Shown here one piece after another: positions 7,914 to 10,912 of a stretch of DNA of 10,912 nt (positions within the stretch are counted from its first letter, which is position 1; each line of letters begins with the position of its first letter). Below the pieces are notes generated by a model. It was not told the DNA's origin. It saw only the letters and a list, made by a program, of their open reading frames with translations, and made no database searches. This DNA is from an uncultured Lachnospiraceae bacterium (GTDB lineage: Bacteria; Bacillota; Clostridia; Lachnospirales; Lachnospiraceae): contig OMRF01000309.1 in the NCBI GenBank assembly GCA_900313435.1, positions 1-10,912 of the forward strand. The letters are read 5' to 3'. The position numbers were made by a program, and so were the translations under genes.

Positions 7914-8813
7914 TTAAGTGAAGCAGAAGAAGGCTCCTTCTATCCCTTCTTTTTTTTCGTAAGCTTCCTGAAAGGCTATTGCTTTTTTTTCATCATTAAA
8001 TATAGAAAAGACGGTTGGACCGCTGCCCGACATCATGGAAAAAAGTGCCCCGCTTTTCTTTGCGTCATCCTCGATCCTGCTTATTTCTTTATGCTCCCTT
8101 ACGCACACCTCTTCAAGGACGTTTCGCGTATTATTAAAGAAAGGATCAAGCTCATTCTCTTTAAGAAATGAGACAAGGGCATCGGTGTCGGGGTGCTTCA
8201 CATCCTGTCCTTTTTCTGTCATTTCATCATACCTTCCGTAGGCCTCTTTTGTTGAGATGGGGAAGTTCGGCTTTACAAGGACGCAGGGCATTGTCGGAAA
8301 AAGAGGAAGGTCTGAAAGTTTTTCTCCTATCCCGGTAGAAAGCTTTGTCCCGCCTGAAAGGCAGTAGGGGATGTCCGCGCCGAGAGGGGTCGAAAGGGAA
8401 CCCATTTCTTCTATTGATAATCTTGAATCATAAAGCCGGTTTATGGCGCGCATCACAGCCGCGGCATCAGAGCTTCCTCCTCCGAGGCCCGCTGCAGATG
8501 GGATGTTTTTTTCAAGAGAGATGAAAAAATGATCCTCGATCGAAAGTGCCTTTCTCATGAGCTCAGCCGCCCTTATACAGAGGTTGTCAGCACCTTCCGG
8601 GATAGAAGGTAAAGGACCATTGCTCTTTATCGAAAGAAAGGATCGATCCCCGTCTGATAAACGCACCGTTACCATATCGGAAAGGGAGACGGAGTGCATG
8701 ATCATCGCGACCTCGTGAAAGAGGACCTTCTTCCCGTCTCTTGTTTCTTCCCTTGTTCCCCTGATATCCAGCGAAAGATTGATCTTTGCTTTTGCGATCT
8801 CCGTGACTTCCAT
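7914..8813 (-). CDS. ispE: 4-diphosphocytidyl-2-C-methyl-D-erythritol kinase
   Basis: IspE phosphorylates CDP-methylerythritol with ATP, a middle step of the non-mevalonate (MEP) isoprenoid pathway. The GHMP-kinase signatures are present: AKAKINLSLDI with the catalytic Lys10, the ATP loop PSAAGLGGGSSDAAAV (105-120), GADIPYCLSGG with the catalytic Asp147, and the C-terminal MSGSGPTVFSIF (261-272). The frame extends upstream to a TTG at 8894, but ATG 8813 gives 299 residues and the proper N-terminus (MEVTEIAKAKINL), so I choose it. It has no visible Shine-Dalgarno sequence. The usual substrate-side motif R-x-DGYH is altered: here it reads R-DGKKVLFH, with four extra residues and Phe in place of Tyr, keeping His33. 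The GntR gene follows 29 bases downstream. The gene is divergent from the 204-residue protein gene. Confidence 0.95.
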   Translation of the reverse strand: MEVTEIAKAKINLSLDIRGTREETRDGKKVLFHEVAMIMHSVSLSDMVTVRLSDGDRSFLSIKSNGPLPSIPEGADNLCIRAAELMRKALSIEDHFFISLEKNIPSAAGLGGGSSDAAAVMRAINRLYDSRLSIEEMGSLSTPLGADIPYCLSGGTKLSTGIGEKLSDLPLFPTMPCVLVKPNFPISTKEAYGRYDEMTEKGQDVKHPDTDALVSFLKENELDPFFNNTRNVLEEVCVREHKEISRIEDDAKKSGALFSMMSGSGPTVFSIFNDEKKAIAFQEAYEKKEGIEGAFFCFT

Positions 8814-8823
8814 ATATGTATAC

Positions 8824-8852
8824 AATCTATCAGAAAAATTGTATTTATTCAA
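8824..8852 (-). promoter_or_regulatory. Candidate sigma-A promoter for ispE, possibly leaderless
   Basis: On the minus strand, TTGAAT (8852-8847), a 17-base spacer and TAGATT (8829-8824) form a 4/6 plus 4/6 match. TGA directly before the -10 makes it an extended -10 element. Transcription would begin near 8817, about four bases before ATG 8813, which fits the lack of a Shine-Dalgarno sequence. This is inferred from sequence only. Confidence 0.45.
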
Positions 8853-8882
8853 GTGCAAAAATTTCCCGGGTCTCAAAGGTGT

Positions 8883-8909
8883 TAAGAAAATCAAATCCTC
8901 CTCCGATAA
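8883..8909 (+). promoter_or_regulatory. Candidate sigma-28 (SigD/FliA) flagellar promoter
   Basis: TAAG (8883-8886), exactly 15 bases, then TCCGATAA (8902-8909). The sigma-28 consensus is TAAA-N15-GCCGATAA, so 10 of 12 positions match at the ideal spacing. The predicted start is near 8916, giving a leader of about 40 bases to the ATG at 8958. An overlapping sigma-A reading (TTAAGA at 8882, 17 bases, GATAAA at 8905, each 4/6) is possible but weaker. Confidence 0.55.
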
Positions 8910-8942
8910 AGATGATGGAGCATAGTGTTCTGAATTTATACC

Positions 8943-8954
8943 AAGGAGGGTGAT
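8943..8954 (+). promoter_or_regulatory. Very strong Shine-Dalgarno sequence
   Basis: AAGGAGGGTGAT is nearly the full complement of the 16S rRNA tail (AAGGAGGTGAT with one extra G). AGGAGG ends eight bases before ATG 8958. It suggests high expression of the 204-residue protein and fixes its start. Confidence 0.85.
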
Positions 8955-8957
8955 ATC

Positions 8958-9572
8958 ATGGCTGTAGAAAACATTGGCTTGGGATATGTTTCTCCATCCG
9001 TTGACACAAAGAGCTACGGAGCAAAGACAAAGGATGAAGGGACATCAAAAGCAGAAGGAAAGAAGGACGTCTACGGCGAAGCGGCGGTATACGAAAGATC
9101 CGCCGAATCCGGAAGTGTTTCCGCAAAGAACATGACTGTTGACAGGGATGCGCTTGTGGCTCAGCTCAAGGCTGATTCCGATAAGCAGATCAGTTCCCTG
9201 ATGGATATCGTAAAGAAGACGATATCCGGACAGGGAAAGGCTATCGGGATGGCATCCACAGATGATATGTGGAAATTCCTGGCATCCGGAAACTTCACTG
9301 TTGACGCAGAGACAAAGGCTCAGGCTCAGAAGGACATTGCCGAAGATGGCTACTGGGGAGTCGAGAAGACCTCTGACAGGATAGTGGATTTCGCCAAAGC
9401 TCTTTCGGGCGGCGATGAAAAGAAGGCTGACGAACTTATTACCGCCTTCAAAAAGGGCTTCGATGAAGCTACAAAGACCTGGGGCAAGACCCTTCCCGAT
9501 ATTTCACAGAGGACCTACGACAGAGTCCTTGAAAAGATGGACAACTGGAAGAACGGTGTTGAAACTCAATGA
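8958..9572 (+). CDS. Conserved-looking protein of unknown function, 204 residues, soluble, cysteine-free
   Basis: I cannot name this family. Residues 1 to about 58 are low in hydrophobic residues, rich in Lys, Gly, Ser and Glu, and probably disordered. Residues 62-95 look like a helix. Residues 120-200 are a compact, probably helical domain with a distinctive run of aromatic and glycine residues (AEDGYWGVEKTSDRI, FAKALSGGD, KGFDEATKTWG, LPDISQRTYD). I recall similar unnamed proteins in other clostridia, but this is memory and unchecked. There is no signal peptide, membrane segment or cysteine. ATG 8958 is fixed by the very strong ribosome site. The preceding sigma-28-like promoter hints at a link to motility or flagella. 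The gene stands alone, divergent from ispE, and ends at a strong terminator. It could be an abundant structural or regulatory protein; function is unknown. Confidence 0.88.
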   Translation: MAVENIGLGYVSPSVDTKSYGAKTKDEGTSKAEGKKDVYGEAAVYERSAESGSVSAKNMTVDRDALVAQLKADSDKQISSLMDIVKKTISGQGKAIGMASTDDMWKFLASGNFTVDAETKAQAQKDIAEDGYWGVEKTSDRIVDFAKALSGGDEKKADELITAFKKGFDEATKTWGKTLPDISQRTYDRVLEKMDNWKNGVETQ

Positions 9573-9577
9573 AGATC

Positions 9578-9615
9578 AAAAAAAGAAGGGCATCTGCGGA
9601 TGTCCTTCTTTTTTT
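9578..9615. terminator. Bidirectional intrinsic terminator between convergent genes
   Basis: A 12-base-pair stem (9583-9594 with 9599-9610, one G-U pair) closes a TGCG loop. A-T pairs on both sides can extend it to 17 pairs. The A-run before and T-run after give a U-tract in both directions. It lies 5 bases after the stop of the 204-residue protein gene and just beyond the stop of the minus-strand membrane protein gene, so it can serve both. Confidence 0.92.
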
Positions 9616-9622
9616 GTTTTGT

Positions 9623-10072
9623 TCAGTTGTTGAGTTTCTTCTGGAGCCAGGCGCGGAAACCTTTTTTCTTTTTGGGAGGTTCTGCCTTTCCGTGAAGCCC
9701 CTTTACCTGTGTTATATAAAGTCCTGAGACCATGGCCTTCACTTCCTTTTTTACGGGAACATTGTCAAAGATCTGAGGGTCGCAGATAAAGGACATTATC
9801 TTCGGGCCGACCTTTGCCTTTACAATGGGAAGCTTCGCATTTTTTGCAATGCGGCCTGCCTGGGCTATGGCCTGTGGCGGAAGCCCCGAGTCCTTCAGCC
9901 GCATCTTTTTTTTGTCTATGACGAGCAGCGAAACTGATTGGGCGGTCTGTTTTATGATCTCGTCCTGCTCAGCCTTTCTTTTTTCAGCCTTTTTTCCGAG
10001 ACGCCAGAGAATGATGATCGCTGCTACCATCGCAGCGGCTATTATTATAAGAACTATTGCCCATGTCGGCAT
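9623..10072 (-). CDS. Membrane-anchored basic protein of unknown function, 149 residues
   Basis: One N-terminal hydrophobic helix (about residues 4-24) is followed at once by a Lys/Arg-rich coiled-coil-like segment (RLGKKAEKRKAEQDE), so the rest should lie in the cytoplasm by the positive-inside rule. The body (about 46-125) contains VSLLVIDKKKMRLKDSGLP, LPIVKAKVGPKIMSFICDP and VPVKKEVKAMVSGLYITQVKG, with a pattern suggesting mixed beta-strand and helix. The C-terminus (134-149) is strongly basic (KKKKGFRAWLQKK) and might touch membrane or nucleic acid. I recall similar unnamed proteins in Lachnospiraceae, but cannot assign a family. The ATG start is supported by AAGGAG seven bases upstream. 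It converges on the 204-residue protein gene through the shared terminator and is divergent from the lipoprotein gene. Confidence 0.87.
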   Translation of the reverse strand: MPTWAIVLIIIAAAMVAAIIILWRLGKKAEKRKAEQDEIIKQTAQSVSLLVIDKKKMRLKDSGLPPQAIAQAGRIAKNAKLPIVKAKVGPKIMSFICDPQIFDNVPVKKEVKAMVSGLYITQVKGLHGKAEPPKKKKGFRAWLQKKLNN

Positions 10073-10120
10073 TTTCTTTCTCCTTCAGCCAAAATACAAA
10101 AAAACCTGCAACGGGTTTTG

Positions 10121-10149
10121 ATTCTATCATTATGAAGACCAAAAAGCAA
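10121..10149 (-). promoter_or_regulatory. Candidate sigma-A promoter for the 149-residue membrane protein
   Basis: On the minus strand, TTGCTT (10149-10144), 17 bases, TAGAAT (10126-10121), with TGA just before the -10 (extended -10). Transcription would start near 10114, leaving a leader of about 40 bases with a good ribosome site. Confidence 0.5.
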
Positions 10150-10158
10150 TCAAAGGAC

Positions 10159-10187
10159 TTTATCTTGGACATTCTTTGTGATACAAT
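10159..10187 (+). promoter_or_regulatory. Candidate extended -10 promoter for the lipoprotein gene
   Basis: TTTATC (10159-10164, weak -35), 17 bases, then TACAAT (10182-10187), preceded by TGA to give an extended -10. The predicted start is near 10194, about 43 bases before ATG 10237. It is back to back with the minus-strand promoter at 10121-10149, and the rest of the 164-base gap shows no other element. Confidence 0.55.
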
Positions 10188-10236
10188 CCACACCGTTCGC
10201 CTTTTGAAACTATGAAATGGGCAGGAGATGTACAGG

Positions 10237-10912
10237 ATGAAGAACAAAAAAAGAATTATAACTATCATTCTTTCACTCACGATCCCGGTCATGCTCCTTT
10301 CGGGATGCGGGGGAGAGGGAAAGGATAATACCTCATCTTCCGCGAAGGCTTCTTCAAATAATTCATCGCAAGGAGCCGGGGCGTATCAAAGCGATGCCGT
10401 GAAAGAAGCGCTCTCTGTCGTGACACTCGGAGAGTATAAGGGCGTGAGCGTAAGGGTCCCTGATCAGAACAGTGTAACAGATGAAGAACTGGCGGCCTTC
10501 GCAAACAACAAGATACTGACGGGCTCAAATGCATATTCAAAGGATGAGACAAAAACTACCGTAGAAGCCGATTCCTTTGTGAACGTGGATTACCAGGGTC
10601 TTCTTGACGGGGTTGCATTTTCCGGCGGGACGGCGAAGGATGTGACTGTAGATGTAGCCGGAAATTCAGATGCTCTGCGAGGAACCGGTTATATCCCGGG
10701 CTTTACATCGGGGCTTGTCGGGGCAAAGGTCGGAGAAACTGTAGATTGCCCCATGACCTTTCCTGAAAGCTACGGTAACGCGGAACTTGCCGGAAAGGCC
10801 GTTATCTTTCGATTTACCGTGAATTATATATGCAAGAAGGTTACCTATGATACCGTGGATGATGCTTATGTGAAAGAGCATTTCGGTCTGGAAAAGGCCT
10901 CTGACTTCAAGA
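10237..10912 (+). CDS. Lipoprotein with FKBP/trigger-factor-like prolyl isomerase domain (3' partial)
   Basis: The frame is open from ATG 10237 to the right edge (225 codons seen). A lipoprotein signal peptide has a KNKKR basic start, a hydrophobic core and the lipobox LLSG before Cys24, so the mature protein is anchored outside the cell membrane. A Ser/Asn/Gly-rich linker covers about 30-50. Residues about 110-200 match an FKBP-type peptidyl-prolyl isomerase domain of the trigger-factor kind: VNVDYQGLLDGVAFSGG, a core IPGFTSGLVGAKVGE, and AGKAVIFRFTVNYI. The following YDTVDDAYVKEHFG resembles the start of the trigger-factor C-terminal helical region. It probably helps fold exported proteins, as PrsA does with a different isomerase fold. 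AGGAG ends nine bases before this ATG. ATG 10228 is in the same frame but has no room for a ribosome site. Substrates and the C-terminus are unknown. Confidence 0.9.
   Translation, partial: MKNKKRIITIILSLTIPVMLLSGCGGEGKDNTSSSAKASSNNSSQGAGAYQSDAVKEALSVVTLGEYKGVSVRVPDQNSVTDEELAAFANNKILTGSNAYSKDETKTTVEADSFVNVDYQGLLDGVAFSGGTAKDVTVDVAGNSDALRGTGYIPGFTSGLVGAKVGETVDCPMTFPESYGNAELAGKAVIFRFTVNYICKKVTYDTVDDAYVKEHFGLEKASDFK

Noticed and set aside
8814..8894. An extended ispE N-terminus back to TTG 8894
   Set aside because: It would add 27 unrelated residues before the normal IspE start, has no ribosome site and would run through the sigma-28-like promoter.
8882..8910. Sigma-A promoter TTAAGA-17-GATAAA over the same bases as the sigma-28-like element
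   Set aside because: Each hexamer matches only 4/6 and no extended -10 is present. Kept as the main alternative to sigma-28, but the weaker match.
10101..10119. Small inverted repeat AAAACC / GGTTTT with a 7-base loop, followed on the minus strand by a T-run, resembling an attenuator
   Set aside because: The stem has only six pairs, four of them A-T, and the predicted minus-strand transcription start lies inside it, so the RNA hairpin probably cannot form.
10289..10552. Minus-strand open frame of 87 codons opposite the lipoprotein gene
   Set aside because: It is antisense to a clear signal peptide and linker coding region, is rich in Arg, Pro and Leu without any domain, and has no ribosome site.
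1..10912. Mobile elements, CRISPR repeats, tRNA or rRNA genes
   Set aside because: No transposase, integrase or phage protein, no spaced direct repeats and no cloverleaf or rRNA-like sequence was seen on either strand.

Overview
The window looks like a chromosomal segment from an anaerobic Firmicute, most likely a Lachnospiraceae-type clostridium. The support is the style of the proteins (a clostridial hybrid kinase, IspE next to an FCD-type GntR regulator, a trigger-factor-like lipoprotein), strong GGAGG ribosome binding sites, and frequent ATA, AGA and AGG codons. Genus cannot be fixed from the sequence alone. I see no tRNA, rRNA, CRISPR, insertion sequence or prophage gene.

Left part (1-7201, plus strand). 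The 3' part of an unusual fusion gene enters from the left edge: an APC-superfamily amino-acid permease joined to a histidine kinase and a receiver domain. It overlaps by four bases a tight set of [NiFe]-hydrogenase maturation genes, hypF-hypD-hypE. HypF makes and transfers the carbamoyl group, HypE dehydrates it to a thiocyanate on its C-terminal cysteine, and HypD (with HypC) builds the Fe(CN)2CO unit. HypC, HypA and HypB are not in the window. The four genes overlap or nearly touch and probably share one transcript.

Middle (7204-8813, minus strand). ispE (non-mevalonate isoprenoid pathway) is followed by a GntR/FCD regulator. The pair converges on hypE with a gap of only two bases and no terminator. 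The ispE start has no Shine-Dalgarno sequence and lies a few bases from a predicted transcription start, so it may be leaderless.

Right part (8814-10912). A cysteine-free, soluble 204-residue protein of unknown function has a very strong ribosome binding site. It is preceded by a good match to a flagellar sigma-28 (SigD/FliA) promoter. A bidirectional terminator separates it from a convergent gene for a small membrane-anchored basic protein of unknown function. That gene is divergent from the last one, a lipoprotein with an FKBP/trigger-factor-like prolyl isomerase domain, cut by the right edge.

The items most worth following are the permease-kinase fusion coupled to hydrogenase maturation genes, the missing hypC, and the sigma-28-like promoter in front of the unknown 204-residue protein.
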